A stretch of DNA of 64,000 nucleotides from Woeseiaceae bacterium (lineage in GTDB: Bacteria; Pseudomonadota; Gammaproteobacteria; Steroidobacterales; Woeseiaceae). Location of the stretch: contig JAJFKT010000026.1 of NCBI GenBank assembly GCA_021773075.1, positions 857,176 through 921,175 of the forward strand, given 5' to 3'. Both the position numbers and the translations under genes were made by a program. The notes under the pieces were generated by a model. That model did no database searches. It was not told where the DNA came from and saw only the letters and a program-made list of their open reading frames with translations. Positions 1 to 9,608 of the stretch are shown in pieces (position 1 is the stretch's first letter; the number at the start of each line of letters is the position of its first letter).

Positions 1-1
1 A

Positions 2-2677
2 GTGCGCTTCAGTCTTTTACCGTCCGATGAAAAACGACTGATCAGAGTCAGCATTTCCGATATTTCCGACCGCAAACGCGAAGAAGCACTGACTTTTGCA
101 CAGAACAAAGTTCTGGAATTGATCGCTGCCAACACACCGCAAGATCAAACACTGCGGGCAATTTGCCGCTTTGTTGAGAAAATGGGCGGCGGCTTGAGGT
201 GCGCAGTCATGACGCTCGATCAAACGACTCAAACAATGTCAGTCGAACAGGCGCCAAGCCTTCCCGAGAAATTTAAGTTGGGCCTCGATTTTGTCAGCGT
301 CGATTCGGAGAGCCTTACTTGCGGTGCCGCTGCCTTCCACTCTCAGAATCGAATTACGACGAGCATCGCTTCGGACACTGCGTGGATCGGCAAACGTAAG
401 ATTGCGGCTGAACACGGCATCAAATCAGCCTGGTCATTTCTGATCTATGGCGCCGAAGCGGCCATTATCGGATCGCTGGACGTTTACACGGATACGCCAC
501 GTTCACCGTCGACCGAGGAGCTGGACAAGCTTTGCGGAATGGCACGTCTCGCCGGCATCGCGATCAAACGTCATCAGGATGAGAACAGGCTGCGCAACAG
601 CGAAGCCCGGTATCGTGGCCTCTTCGAAAACGTCGTCGACGGCGTTTACATCGCATCTCGTGAAGGCGACATCATCGCCGTGAATCCGGCGCTGGCCGAC
701 ATGCTTGGCTACGACAGCGTCGAGGACCTGAAGGCGGCCGGTAAGACAACAGTACTGTATGTAAATCCCATTGATCGTGAACGTGTTTTTGCACGTCTCG
801 AAGCAGAGTCCGTCGTTAAGAACTTCGAATATCGCCTGCGCCGCAAAGACGGCAGCGAAATTGTCGTTTTGGAAAACTCGCGGGCGGTTAAAGACGATGA
901 TGGCAAAATCGTTGCTCACGAAGGCACGATTACAGATATCACAGAACGTAAACGCGCCGAGACTCGAATATTCGAAGAGAAGGAACGTGCTCAGGTTACC
1001 TTGCAATCGATTGGTGATGGCGTAATTACAACCGACGCAGACGGTTTGGTGGACTACATCAACCCCGTTGCTCAGGATCTGACTGGTTGGGATATGCGCA
1101 GCGCCAAAAATGCCGCCGTTACCGACATCATGATGATCGTTAATGAGCACACTCGCGCGACGGTTGAAAACCCCGTCATTCGTTGCCTGAAAGAAGGTCG
1201 CGTCGTCACGCTTGCGGAACACTCGATCCTGATTACCCGCAAAGGCGACGAAATACCCATACAGGACTCTGCCGCTCCAATACGCGACCGCATAGGAAAC
1301 ATCATCGGTTCAGTCATGGTATTCCATGATGTTAGTAAAGAAACGCGTTTGTTCCGGCAACTCAGCTACCAGGCGTCCCATGATACTTTGACAGGATTAA
1401 TCAATCGGCGTGAATTCGAGAATCGTCTAATAGTCGCGCTCGAGAAAACACGTGACAACGCTGAAGAAGTGCATTCCTTGCTGTACGTCGATCTGGATCA
1501 GTTCAAGGTCGTCAATGATACGTTCGGCCACACGGCCGGCGATGCATTGTTGCGACAGTTATCCGAAAAAATTCAAGCGAGTATTCGCGCTACCGATATA
1601 CTCGCGCGCCTTGGTGGCGATGAGTTCGGTATTTTGCTGGAGCGTTGTAGCGAAGAACGAGCAATAGAGGTTGCCGAGGACATCCGCGGCGCGATCGAAG
1701 GCTACCGCTTCGAGTGGCAAGACTCATTCACGTCGGTTCGCTGTTCGATCGGTGTTGTCATGGTTAATAGTGAAAATGCCGATGTGGCGAACGTCATGAG
1801 TTCAGCCGATGTTGCCTGTTATTCCGCAAAGGACATGGGGCGTAATCAGGTCCATCTCTATCGGGATAGCGACGCCTCGCTACGCCACGAAGAAATGAAA
1901 TGGGTGTCCCGAATTACAAGTGCGTTGGAAGAAGAACGACTGGAGCTGTTTTTCCAGCCGATCATTGCGATTGGTAGTGGTGGCGAGAATCGCGGACATT
2001 ATGAGCTCTTACTTCGCATGCGCGACGAGAAGGGAGAGCTCGTGGGGCCGGATCAGTTTATTCCAGCCGCTGAGCGCTACAATCTGATGTCGACTCTGGA
2101 CCGCTGGGTAATTCACGAGGCGCTCTCGGAACTCGCTGATCGAAACGACTCAGGTGAAGCACGGTATACACTTGCGATAAACCTTTCGGGAACGTCACTA
2201 AGTGAAGATCGGTTTCTTGAATACGTCACGACTGAACTCAAGAAACAAGATCTGCCGCACGGCGCGATTTGTTTTGAGATCACCGAGACCGCGGCGATTT
2301 CGAATCTGTCGCGAGTAATACATTTTATGAAGACCTTGAAGAAATTGGGCTGCAAATTCTCGCTTGATGACTTCGGCAGCGGTCTTTCATCGTTCACCTA
2401 CCTCAAAAATTTGCCAGTCGACTACCTCAAAATTGACGGGCATTTTATTCGCAATGTTGCTGAAGATTCGGTTGATGAAAGCATGGTCAAAGCGATTAGT
2501 GAGGTCGGCCACGCCATGGGTATCGAAACAATAGCGGAGCGGGTTGAGACCAAACAGGTTCTGGATAAACTCGGCTCACTGGGAATTGAGTTTGCTCAGG
2601 GCTATTACATTGCGAGACCTGCCTCCGTGAAGTCCTTTGAACCCTGGGACAAAAAGTCGGGACAATTACTGGCGTAA
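2..2677 (+). CDS. PAS/GAF sensor with GGDEF and EAL domains (5' partial)
   Basis: This protein makes and/or breaks cyclic di-GMP in response to a signal sensed by its N-terminal domains. The reading frame is open at the window edge and begins inside the tail of a PAS/PAC domain (DISDRKREE), so the true start lies to the left. Domain order: GAF-like about 30-190, PAS about 203-320, a second PAS about 328-445, GGDEF about 455-620 with intact RLGGDEF near residue 538, and EAL about 637-885. An inhibitory I-site (RATD) sits five residues before GGDEF. The EAL signature reads YELLLRM, keeping the catalytic Glu, and the later DDFGSG, LKID and QGYYIARP motifs are present. Both activities therefore look possible. 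No transmembrane segment is visible in the part shown. Confidence 0.95.
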   Translation: MRFSLLPSDEKRLIRVSISDISDRKREEALTFAQNKVLELIAANTPQDQTLRAICRFVEKMGGGLRCAVMTLDQTTQTMSVEQAPSLPEKFKLGLDFVSVDSESLTCGAAAFHSQNRITTSIASDTAWIGKRKIAAEHGIKSAWSFLIYGAEAAIIGSLDVYTDTPRSPSTEELDKLCGMARLAGIAIKRHQDENRLRNSEARYRGLFENVVDGVYIASREGDIIAVNPALADMLGYDSVEDLKAAGKTTVLYVNPIDRERVFARLEAESVVKNFEYRLRRKDGSEIVVLENSRAVKDDDGKIVAHEGTITDITERKRAETRIFEEKERAQVTLQSIGDGVITTDADGLVDYINPVAQDLTGWDMRSAKNAAVTDIMMIVNEHTRATVENPVIRCLKEGRVVTLAEHSILITRKGDEIPIQDSAAPIRDRIGNIIGSVMVFHDVSKETRLFRQLSYQASHDTLTGLINRREFENRLIVALEKTRDNAEEVHSLLYVDLDQFKVVNDTFGHTAGDALLRQLSEKIQASIRATDILARLGGDEFGILLERCSEERAIEVAEDIRGAIEGYRFEWQDSFTSVRCSIGVVMVNSENADVANVMSSADVACYSAKDMGRNQVHLYRDSDASLRHEEMKWVSRITSALEEERLELFFQPIIAIGSGGENRGHYELLLRMRDEKGELVGPDQFIPAAERYNLMSTLDRWVIHEALSELADRNDSGEARYTLAINLSGTSLSEDRFLEYVTTELKKQDLPHGAICFEITETAAISNLSRVIHFMKTLKKLGCKFSLDDFGSGLSSFTYLKNLPVDYLKIDGHFIRNVAEDSVDESMVKAISEVGHAMGIETIAERVETKQVLDKLGSLGIEFAQGYYIARPASVKSFEPWDKKSGQLLA

Positions 2678-2734
2678 GTGCTTTCCACGACATCTTCGGC
2701 TGGCGCTATTTGACCGATCCGGTACACTGCCAAG

Positions 2735-3586
2735 ATGGCCCAAAGCCCTGTATCCGATAAAAAAAATGACTCTCCGCGGCAGCTCCTTGCTGCCGACGAA
2801 CCCGGTCCATTTCAAGTTCTCAACCCGTTGGCAGATTCTCCAATTCTGCTGGTATGTGATCACGCCAGTTGCAGGTTTCCCAGATCGCTTGGCGATATGG
2901 GGCTGGACCCATTCGCGCGGCGTTGCCACCTCGCCGTGGATATCGGCGCGGGCGCGCTGACCGAGAAACTGGCAGCGAGCCTCGGCGTTACAGCGGTGCT
3001 GGCACAGTACTCGAGGCTGGTGATGGATTGTAATCGCCAACTAATGGATCCGGGTGCGTATCTGCAATTCGGGGACGGTATTTTGGTACCCGGCAACCGG
3101 AATCTGCATCAGTCTGATAAGGACCTGCGTGCCGAGGCTCTCTACTGGCCGTACCACAAAGCCGTAGACAAACAGGTACAGCGTTTGCGAAATATCGGTC
3201 CGGCCCCTGCATTTATCGCTGTGCACAGCTTTACGCCGGTCATGAACGGCGAGGCCCGTCCCTGGGAAATGGGCGTGCTGTGGGACACGGATACTCGACT
3301 ACGCGATATATTTCTGGAGGGATTTACGGCGGAAGGTTATCTGGTGGGCGACAATGAACCTTACTCGGGCAAAGCGCCGCAGGACTTCACGATCGATCAT
3401 CATGCCGAGGCGATCGGACTCCCGCACATTGGAATCGAGATTCGGCAGGACCTGATCGACGATGCGGCTGGCGTCGATGTCGTCGCCGACGTTATGCACG
3501 AAATCATCGAATCAATACCGGACAAAATTAATCAAACGGGGGCAGGGGACAATGGGAAACGAGCCAGCTTTCACGATAGGGGTTGA
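2735..3586 (+). CDS. N-formylglutamate amidohydrolase family protein
   Basis: This 283-aa protein belongs to the N-formylglutamate amidohydrolase family, zinc-dependent enzymes that hydrolyse N-acyl glutamate or related amides. The sequence shows the family hallmarks CDHASCRFP near residue 40, the DIGAGALTEKLA helix and SRLVMDCNR. The HSFTPVMNG and DHHAEAIGLPHIGIEIRQD blocks that carry the metal-binding and substrate residues are also present. Length is normal for the family. Its 3' end overlaps the next gene by 35 bases, so the two are translationally linked. The partner is a carboxylate-amine ligase, not a hut gene. A role in histidine breakdown is therefore unlikely, and turnover of a gamma-glutamyl-type or acylated metabolite is the better guess. 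Confidence 0.9.
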   Translation: MAQSPVSDKKNDSPRQLLAADEPGPFQVLNPLADSPILLVCDHASCRFPRSLGDMGLDPFARRCHLAVDIGAGALTEKLAASLGVTAVLAQYSRLVMDCNRQLMDPGAYLQFGDGILVPGNRNLHQSDKDLRAEALYWPYHKAVDKQVQRLRNIGPAPAFIAVHSFTPVMNGEARPWEMGVLWDTDTRLRDIFLEGFTAEGYLVGDNEPYSGKAPQDFTIDHHAEAIGLPHIGIEIRQDLIDDAAGVDVVADVMHEIIESIPDKINQTGAGDNGKRASFHDRG

Positions 3587-4691
3587 AGAAGAATACTTGC
3601 TCGTTGACAAAGAGACTCGTGCTCTTGTTGTCGATCTTCCAAACACCTTGATGGCCGAGGCTGAGGAAATTTGCGGGCCGCAGGTTACCTCGGAGCTGCT
3701 GCAATCGCAGATCGAGGTTGGTACCAAAGTTTGCCAGAACGTGCAGGAGGCGCGGCAGGATCTTGCCTGTCTGCGTGGCAACGTTATCGAGGTGGCGGCC
3801 CGACATGGACTTGCGCCGATTGCGGCGTCGACACATCCGTTTTCGAAATGGACGGAGCAAAAACACACGAAAAAGGATCGTTACGACGAACTAACGCATG
3901 AAATGCAGGGCGCCGCAAGGCGTCTCGTTATATGCGGTATGCATGTTCACGTTGGCATCGAAGATGATGAACTCCGCATCGACTTGATGAATCAGCTTTC
4001 ATATTTCTTACCGCACCTCCTGGCGCTCTCTTGTTCGTCACCTTTTTGGGCGGGGAGGGATACAGGTCTTAAGAGCTATCGCTTAACAATTTTTGACGCT
4101 CTGCCACGAACCGGTTTACCGGAACGATTCGCAAGTTGGGCAGAGTATGAACGGCACATCAATATTTTGATGGGCGCCGGGCTAATTGATGACTCGACAC
4201 GTATCTGGTGGGATTTACGTCCGAGCGCCAAATTCCCCACGCTCGAAACACGAATCATGGATGTGTGCACTCGACTGGACGATACGATCGCCCTCGTGTC
4301 ATTGCTCGTCTGTATTTTGCGCATGCTGTACCGATTGCGTACTCGCAATCAGCGTTGGCGCATCTATACACCCATGCTAATTCGTGAGAATCGCTGGCGA
4401 GCAATGCGTTACAGCTTCGACGAAGGAATGATTGACCTCGCCAAGGGTGTTGTCGTGCCGTTTGAGAATCTTATCGAGGAAATGCTATCGCTGGTGGCGG
4501 AAGATGCGGAAGCGCTGGGTTGCGAGAAAGAGCTGGCGGACGTACGGCAGATCCTGTCCAGGGGCACGAGCGCACATCGTCAATTGAAGGACTTTGGACT
4601 TGAGAGGGCCTCTGGGGCGAGTGTTGAGGAGGCCCTGAAGGCTGTTGTCGACACACTCATTACTGACACCGCTGATGGGCTCAATACGTAA
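3552..4691 (+). CDS. Carboxylate-amine ligase (GCS2/YbdK family)
   Basis: This 379-aa ATP-dependent ligase belongs to the glutamate-cysteine ligase type 2 family, which couples a carboxylate (usually glutamate) to an amine. The N-terminus FTIGVEEEYLLVD, the MHVHVGI segment near residue 135, and the PSAKFPTLETRIMDVCTR block near residue 225 are typical of YbdK-like proteins. The frame is open further upstream, but the ATG at 3552 is chosen because it is preceded by a purine-rich stretch (GGGGCAGGGGAC) and puts the conserved VEEE motif ten residues from the start. It overlaps the upstream amidohydrolase by 35 bases. The pair may make and cleave the same class of amide; the substrate is unknown. 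Confidence 0.9.
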   Translation: MGNEPAFTIGVEEEYLLVDKETRALVVDLPNTLMAEAEEICGPQVTSELLQSQIEVGTKVCQNVQEARQDLACLRGNVIEVAARHGLAPIAASTHPFSKWTEQKHTKKDRYDELTHEMQGAARRLVICGMHVHVGIEDDELRIDLMNQLSYFLPHLLALSCSSPFWAGRDTGLKSYRLTIFDALPRTGLPERFASWAEYERHINILMGAGLIDDSTRIWWDLRPSAKFPTLETRIMDVCTRLDDTIALVSLLVCILRMLYRLRTRNQRWRIYTPMLIRENRWRAMRYSFDEGMIDLAKGVVVPFENLIEEMLSLVAEDAEALGCEKELADVRQILSRGTSAHRQLKDFGLERASGASVEEALKAVVDTLITDTADGLNT

Positions 4692-4766
4692 GCTGTAAAG
4701 CACTTTGGGAGCAAGAATGCGGCACAGGTCGCATTATGTAGAGCCAGACCCCGTTAGCATGCTTGT

Positions 4767-6686
4767 ATGTCAATGCTCGCCTCATTCGTAACGCCTTTTC
4801 TGGCGATTTTTGCCGTTGCCTACGCGGGCCTGGCAGCTCGTGTTTCGCGCTCGAGTCCAGAGTATTCGAACAGCATGATTAGTTTCTTCCTGTTCCTCAT
4901 CGCTGTGATGCTGGCAGGTTCGTCTTTTTCTTACGGGGCAACAGACGCAAATTATTACGGCATTGGTCGTATCTTGAGTTTCTTCGCTGCTGGCTTTATC
5001 CCAGTGGTCTTTTACAGCATTTATCGCGATTATACGGTTGGAGCACCAAATACCGTCGTGATCTTGATGCTTTGTATCGTTCCTATGGTAACGACCGGAT
5101 TGGCTCTGACCAATTCAATCCACAATATTATCTGGGTCGTGAATGAAACTGGGAATGGCATCATCCACAGCAACGTAACGGATCACTATTGGTATAACCG
5201 GATTTTTGCACCGTTTACCTATGGTCTGTTTGCCTACTCCGCAGTTGCGCTACTTGGACGCTTGCCAACTATCGCGCCAGCGCATCGAAAAACAATCTTG
5301 TTGCTCCTGACCTCTGCTGCGCTGCCGTTTGCGATCAGTATCGCGAATAACTTTCTCGGTATGGGGCCACCTGAATTCCCGTTTACATCGGCAGCGCTCG
5401 CGCTTGTTTGGCCGTTCCTTGCTTACGCAAGTGTGAAGTTACGCCTGCACGAATTTAGCCCGGTCGCCTATCATACTTTATTCGATCATGTTCGCGATCC
5501 GATATTCGTCGTCGATAATGAGCAGCGCATTTTATGTGCCAACAAGGCGGCTCAAGAAATTCTGCAGGGTGAAGAGCGCGACCTAATCGGCCACAAGCTT
5601 TGGGAAGACTTTCCGGCAGCACGAGCGATTCTCGAACAAGCCAAAGAACTGGATCTGACACAAACGCTCAGGATGGATACAGACGTTGTGCATGAAGTCA
5701 ATGTCAGCCCGTTGATCGGTCCAAAAGGGCAGGCGCTCGGCATGGTTGTAGTGTGCCGGGATGTTACCGAGCGCCGTACGGCGCTTAGCCAACTGGCGGA
5801 CAGCGAACACCTGATTCGAACTCTGATAGAGACCTCGTCAAACGGTATCTTGCGATTTGCCCGCGATGACAATGACACCGAGCGCAAATTTCGCTGTGTA
5901 TTCGCAAATCGGGCTGCTGAGTCGTTTGTCGGAGAAGGCCTCGGCACCCTGGTCGGCATGCCATTGGACAAGTTGCAGCAGCTCAAGCCAGAAAGACTAC
6001 AGCAGCATTTTGGCGGTAAGGAAAAAGCGACGACGCAAGTGAGCTTTGAAGTTTCTGCAGAAACCGCCCGCGGCGAAAACTGGCTGCGTATTGTTGGTGA
6101 ACCGGTTGGTGATGACTTTTCGGCGACTTTGGTTGATATCACGCAGCGCAAACGAAACGAGGACAAGATGCTGGCTGACGCATTGCGTGATCCTCTGACA
6201 GGCATACTTAATCGCCGTGGTTTTGAGCAGGAAGGCGCTGCAAGTATCGGACGCAGCAGCGTTGGTGCAGTCCTGTATCTGGATCTCAACCAATTCAAGT
6301 CCATCAATGATCGATTCGGTCATCAGGCCGGTGACGCGTTGCTCAAGGCATTTGGTCATCGGCTGGAATTTTGCCTCAGGCCCGAAGACATATTGGGCCG
6401 TCTGGGTGGCGACGAATTTGCGATCGTATTACCGGGTATCCCGATCGACGATGTCAAACGTATCGCCGAACGATTGGTATTGACCGCGTCAGAGGCTTAC
6501 ATCATTCAAGGACAGGAAATTAAGTGCACGGCGAGTGTCGGAATCGCGTTGATGCCGAAGCACGGTCAAGAACTTTGGCATCTGATAAGTATTGCGGATG
6601 GCGCAATGTATAAAGCCAAGGACATTTCCGAGGATGAAGCGGCGAACGACCGCGCAGCCTACGTTGATGCCGCTACCGCTTCCTGA
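4767..6686 (+). CDS. 7TM-PAS-PAS-GGDEF diguanylate cyclase
   Basis: This 639-aa membrane protein is predicted to synthesise c-di-GMP. Residues 1-225 form about seven hydrophobic segments resembling the N-terminal 7TM region found on some histidine kinases. A PAS domain follows at about 235-345 (DPIFVVDNEQRILCANKAA), then a second, weaker PAS-like segment at about 350-465, and a GGDEF domain at about 470-625. The active-site motif GRLGGDEF is intact near residue 547, and an RPED I-site lies five residues before it, so product inhibition is expected. There is no EAL domain. The ATG at 4767 is followed by another in-frame ATG at 4773, and neither has a strong ribosome binding site. It runs convergently into the DUF4397 lipoprotein gene with only six bases between stops. 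Confidence 0.93.
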   Translation: MSMLASFVTPFLAIFAVAYAGLAARVSRSSPEYSNSMISFFLFLIAVMLAGSSFSYGATDANYYGIGRILSFFAAGFIPVVFYSIYRDYTVGAPNTVVILMLCIVPMVTTGLALTNSIHNIIWVVNETGNGIIHSNVTDHYWYNRIFAPFTYGLFAYSAVALLGRLPTIAPAHRKTILLLLTSAALPFAISIANNFLGMGPPEFPFTSAALALVWPFLAYASVKLRLHEFSPVAYHTLFDHVRDPIFVVDNEQRILCANKAAQEILQGEERDLIGHKLWEDFPAARAILEQAKELDLTQTLRMDTDVVHEVNVSPLIGPKGQALGMVVVCRDVTERRTALSQLADSEHLIRTLIETSSNGILRFARDDNDTERKFRCVFANRAAESFVGEGLGTLVGMPLDKLQQLKPERLQQHFGGKEKATTQVSFEVSAETARGENWLRIVGEPVGDDFSATLVDITQRKRNEDKMLADALRDPLTGILNRRGFEQEGAASIGRSSVGAVLYLDLNQFKSINDRFGHQAGDALLKAFGHRLEFCLRPEDILGRLGGDEFAIVLPGIPIDDVKRIAERLVLTASEAYIIQGQEIKCTASVGIALMPKHGQELWHLISIADGAMYKAKDISEDEAANDRAAYVDAATAS

Positions 6687-6699
6687 CCCTGTTCAGGGT
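6686..6699. terminator. Small inverted repeat between convergent stops
   Basis: ACCCTG-TT-CAGGGT lies exactly at the junction of the GGDEF gene and the DUF4397 gene. In RNA it would fold as a short stem with a tight loop. It has no clear U-run on either side, so termination is only a possibility. Confidence 0.25.
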
Positions 6700-8057
6700 G
6701 TAGGGAAAACAAGCATTTCAAGCACTGCGGGATCCGCTGTATCGAAAGCCAGCAGGTCAATCACATCACCAAGCGCCATATCAATGCTGATCGGCCCGGC
6801 GACAATATCTGTCTCAGCGAAATTCGTCAGGTAGAGATCGAAATTGCCGGGTGCGAAGTCAATCGCTGGATTTATGATGCGTGAAACCACACCGGATATA
6901 AACGGAAAGTTACCATCAATCGAGTCACCCCTGTTGACCACATACAGGTCGACGAATTCGAAATTGTTTGATGAAACGAAGAAGTTGAATCTGGCCGAAG
7001 TGTCAAATGATCGCTTGTCCTGAGCGATGTTGAGGGTGGAGTATTCACCGCCAGCGCCAATAGCAACAATCCGATGATTAATGCCGGCTAAGACGTTGAA
7101 ATTGGTGTCCAGCAATACCGCGGTGGTTTCGTTGGCGGGTGTGTACAGGTAGTTGTAATCACCGGCTGCGATGGGAGAAGGTGGCGTTAATTGTCGGAAG
7201 TCGTGGCCTGTCAATACGGGGGTGGTCAGAGCTACGTCGTCGTAGACGTCGGTATTGCCCATATCCTGAGCGGCGTTCAGGAACTGAACTGTCGGTGGGA
7301 ATAAGGGGTTGGCGAGAGTGGCTGCGCCACCCAGTGTGTTAAGAACACGGACGACGATCGGTGAGGTATCGTTCTCGTCACCGTCAAACGGCGAGACGAT
7401 TAAGTCAGTACGCGCGACCAGCGTTGATGGCAGAGATTGATACAGGATGTCGGTCACATCGCCCGCAGTCGTAATTGTCACGACATAGGTGCCGGTTTCG
7501 AAGTCCACTGGAGCGGTGGTGATTTCGCCAAATGCCAGAGTCGCTACTTGTTCGCCCTGCACCGGAGCGACACCCTCCAATGCGAAGTAAACATCAATGT
7601 TTGTGGCACTCCAGGTATCGCTGGTGTGAGCGAATCGTGACTGAAAAACGGTCTCTGCTGTGTCGAATTCGCGTTCAGCGGTTTCCCACAGGGTCAGCGT
7701 CGGATTGGCGACGGTACCCGTGGCTAGCAGCGTATAATGCTGACCCGCGATAAAGTCGATGTTCCGACTGGCGATTCTTGTGAACTGGCTATCGCCTGTG
7801 AAAAGGACGTCGAAATTGAAGGTGAATTCGAGATCATCCCAGCTATCTGCTACTGACATACTCTTGTAGGCAATAGACGATAGCTGGCGTTCCTCAATCA
7901 GGAAATTGACGGCCGGGGAGCCGGACATAGCGTTGACCGCCGAGATAGTGGCTTTACCGGTGGCCTCCGGCAAGCCCGAATCTCCACTACAGGCTACCAG
8001 TAAGCTTGTTGCCGCCAATGCTGCAAATACTGCAATTCTTTTTATCAATTGATTCAC
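6693..8057 (-). CDS. DUF4397 domain lipoprotein
   Basis: This protein of about 450 aa is a predicted lipoprotein. A short basic start and hydrophobic stretch lead into the lipobox LLVAC, followed by an acidic/polar residue pattern (SGDSG). The rest is secreted beta-rich sequence with the repeated DUF4397-type pattern (ISAVNAMSGSPAVNFLIEE, later ARFNFFVSSN and PGNFDLYLTNFAETDIVAGP), suggesting two tandem units. The GTG start at 8057 overlaps the aldehyde dehydrogenase stop (GTGA). However, the AGGAA ribosome site abuts that GTG, and an in-frame TTG at 8048 has a better nine-base spacing and still keeps the signal peptide. The function is unknown; the family is thought to be surface or envelope associated. 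Confidence 0.85.
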   Translation of the reverse strand: MNQLIKRIAVFAALAATSLLVACSGDSGLPEATGKATISAVNAMSGSPAVNFLIEERQLSSIAYKSMSVADSWDDLEFTFNFDVLFTGDSQFTRIASRNIDFIAGQHYTLLATGTVANPTLTLWETAEREFDTAETVFQSRFAHTSDTWSATNIDVYFALEGVAPVQGEQVATLAFGEITTAPVDFETGTYVVTITTAGDVTDILYQSLPSTLVARTDLIVSPFDGDENDTSPIVVRVLNTLGGAATLANPLFPPTVQFLNAAQDMGNTDVYDDVALTTPVLTGHDFRQLTPPSPIAAGDYNYLYTPANETTAVLLDTNFNVLAGINHRIVAIGAGGEYSTLNIAQDKRSFDTSARFNFFVSSNNFEFVDLYVVNRGDSIDGNFPFISGVVSRIINPAIDFAPGNFDLYLTNFAETDIVAGPISIDMALGDVIDLLAFDTADPAVLEMLVFPTP

Positions 8058-9481
8058 TTCCTGTAGCCGTAGACCGACTTCACCTCTAAAAACTCATCGA
8101 TGCCGTGTGCACCCCATTCGCGCCCGTTGCCAGATTGTTTGTAACCGCCGAACGGTGCCAGTGCGTCAAGATCAGCACCGTTAATGTGCACCATGCCGGT
8201 ACGCATTCTTGAGGCGACGCGTCGTGCTCGTTCGAGATCGCCTGATGATACATAGCCTGACAACCCATATGGCGTGTCATTTGCGATTCGAATGGCATCG
8301 TCATCATCTTCATATGGAATGATCGATAGAACTGGCCCGAATATCTCCTCACGAGCGATAGTCATATCATTACTGACATCCGCAAAAACGGTTGGTTTCA
8401 CGTAATAGCCAATATCGAGTCCCTCCGGGCGACCTGTACCACCTGCTGCCAGCGTCGCGCCTTCGTCGATTCCTTTTTGAATAAGCGCCTGAATCTTGTT
8501 CCATTGCGCCTCCGAGACGACCGGGCCAACGCGTGTTCCCTTCCCACGAGGGTTGCCGACAACGGTGCTGGCGGCCACCTTCGCAGCGACTGCAGCAGCT
8601 TCGTCCATTTGAGACCTGGGAACCAGCATTCGTGACGGGGCGTCGCAGGATTGCCCGGTGTTTTGAAACATGCTTTTGGCACCAGCTTCGACGGCAGATT
8701 CGAGATCCGCGTCGTCGAGAATAATATTCGCCGATTTGCCGCCGAGTTCCTGAGCCACTCGTTTGACACTGGGCGCCGCGTTTTGGGCGACCATTACGCC
8801 GGCCCTGGTTGACCCGGTAAACGATACCATCGCAATATTCTGGTGCTCGCTTAGTGCGGTGCCGACACCCGGGCCGTCGCCGTTTACAAGGTTGAATACG
8901 CCCGCGGGCACTCCCGCCTCGTCAAGTATCTCGGCAAAAAGGATGGCGTCAAGAGGCGCGATCTCGCTGGGTTTCAGGACCATTGTGCAAGCGGCGGCTA
9001 TGGCCGGTGCGACTTTGACCGCGATCTGGTTCATCGGCCAGTTCCACGGTGTGATTAGCCCGCAAACGCCGATCGGCTCTTTGACAACAACCGTCGTGCC
9101 AATCGAAGTTTCGAATTCGTAATTTTTCAGTGCTTTTAGCGTCGCGTCAATATGCTGTGTACCGCTGGCGGCCTGTGCGTACCTGGCCAGACCCCACGGC
9201 GCACCCATTTCATCCATGATGGCTTCTGCGACTTCATCCGCCCGCCGGATGTATACATCGAGGATCTTTTGCAGTAATTCAACTCGATCAGCAACGCTCG
9301 TTAGTGAAAACGACTCAAATGCTCTTGCGGCAGCGGCGACCGCGATATCGACATCCGCCGCAGAGCCCAGACTGATGCGGCCGTACACTTCTTCAGTCGC
9401 TGGATTGACAACGTCCATAGGTCGGGGGTCCTGTGGGTCAACCCACTGGCCGTCGACATAAAATTGAAGTTTTTCGAGCAT
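8054..9481 (-). CDS. NAD(P)-dependent aldehyde dehydrogenase
   Basis: This 475-aa member of the ALDH superfamily oxidises an aldehyde to a carboxylic acid in the cytoplasm. The catalytic set is visible: PWNWPM in the cofactor region near residue 147, FTGSTRAG, the general-base Glu in QELGGKSAN, and the nucleophilic Cys in FQNTGQSCDAPSR. EEIFGPVLS and the C-terminal FGGYKQSGNGRE block are also typical. Length is standard. The start at 9481 has AAGGA about seven bases upstream. It is the first gene of a two-gene unit with the DUF4397 lipoprotein. The substrate cannot be read from the sequence; the overall pattern is closest to broad-specificity aldehyde dehydrogenases. Confidence 0.95.
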   Translation of the reverse strand: MLEKLQFYVDGQWVDPQDPRPMDVVNPATEEVYGRISLGSAADVDIAVAAAARAFESFSLTSVADRVELLQKILDVYIRRADEVAEAIMDEMGAPWGLARYAQAASGTQHIDATLKALKNYEFETSIGTTVVVKEPIGVCGLITPWNWPMNQIAVKVAPAIAAACTMVLKPSEIAPLDAILFAEILDEAGVPAGVFNLVNGDGPGVGTALSEHQNIAMVSFTGSTRAGVMVAQNAAPSVKRVAQELGGKSANIILDDADLESAVEAGAKSMFQNTGQSCDAPSRMLVPRSQMDEAAAVAAKVAASTVVGNPRGKGTRVGPVVSEAQWNKIQALIQKGIDEGATLAAGGTGRPEGLDIGYYVKPTVFADVSNDMTIAREEIFGPVLSIIPYEDDDDAIRIANDTPYGLSGYVSSGDLERARRVASRMRTGMVHINGADLDALAPFGGYKQSGNGREWGAHGIDEFLEVKSVYGYRK

Positions 9482-9608
9482 GCCGGTCCTTCACAAATAA
9501 GCCGCGCATCATATCGTAAATCAGACCTTGCGGCTTGCTGAAAATTGGCAATTGACTAGCGGGGATGGATCAATGCGAACGGCTGATTGTGGCTGGATTT
9601 GTGGCGTA

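Noticed and set aside
503..1222. 239-aa open frame on the minus strand
   Set aside because: It is opposite the PAS domains of the first gene and has no ribosome site or family resemblance.
2735..3586. Reading the amidohydrolase as HutG of a histidine-degradation operon
   Set aside because: No hutH, hutU or hutI is present; the overlapping partner is a carboxylate-amine ligase, and the HutC-type regulator is 40 kb away.
5552..6307. 251-aa open frame on the minus strand
   Set aside because: It overlaps the PAS/GGDEF coding region entirely and its product is Arg/Ser-rich without domain signs, typical of an antisense frame.
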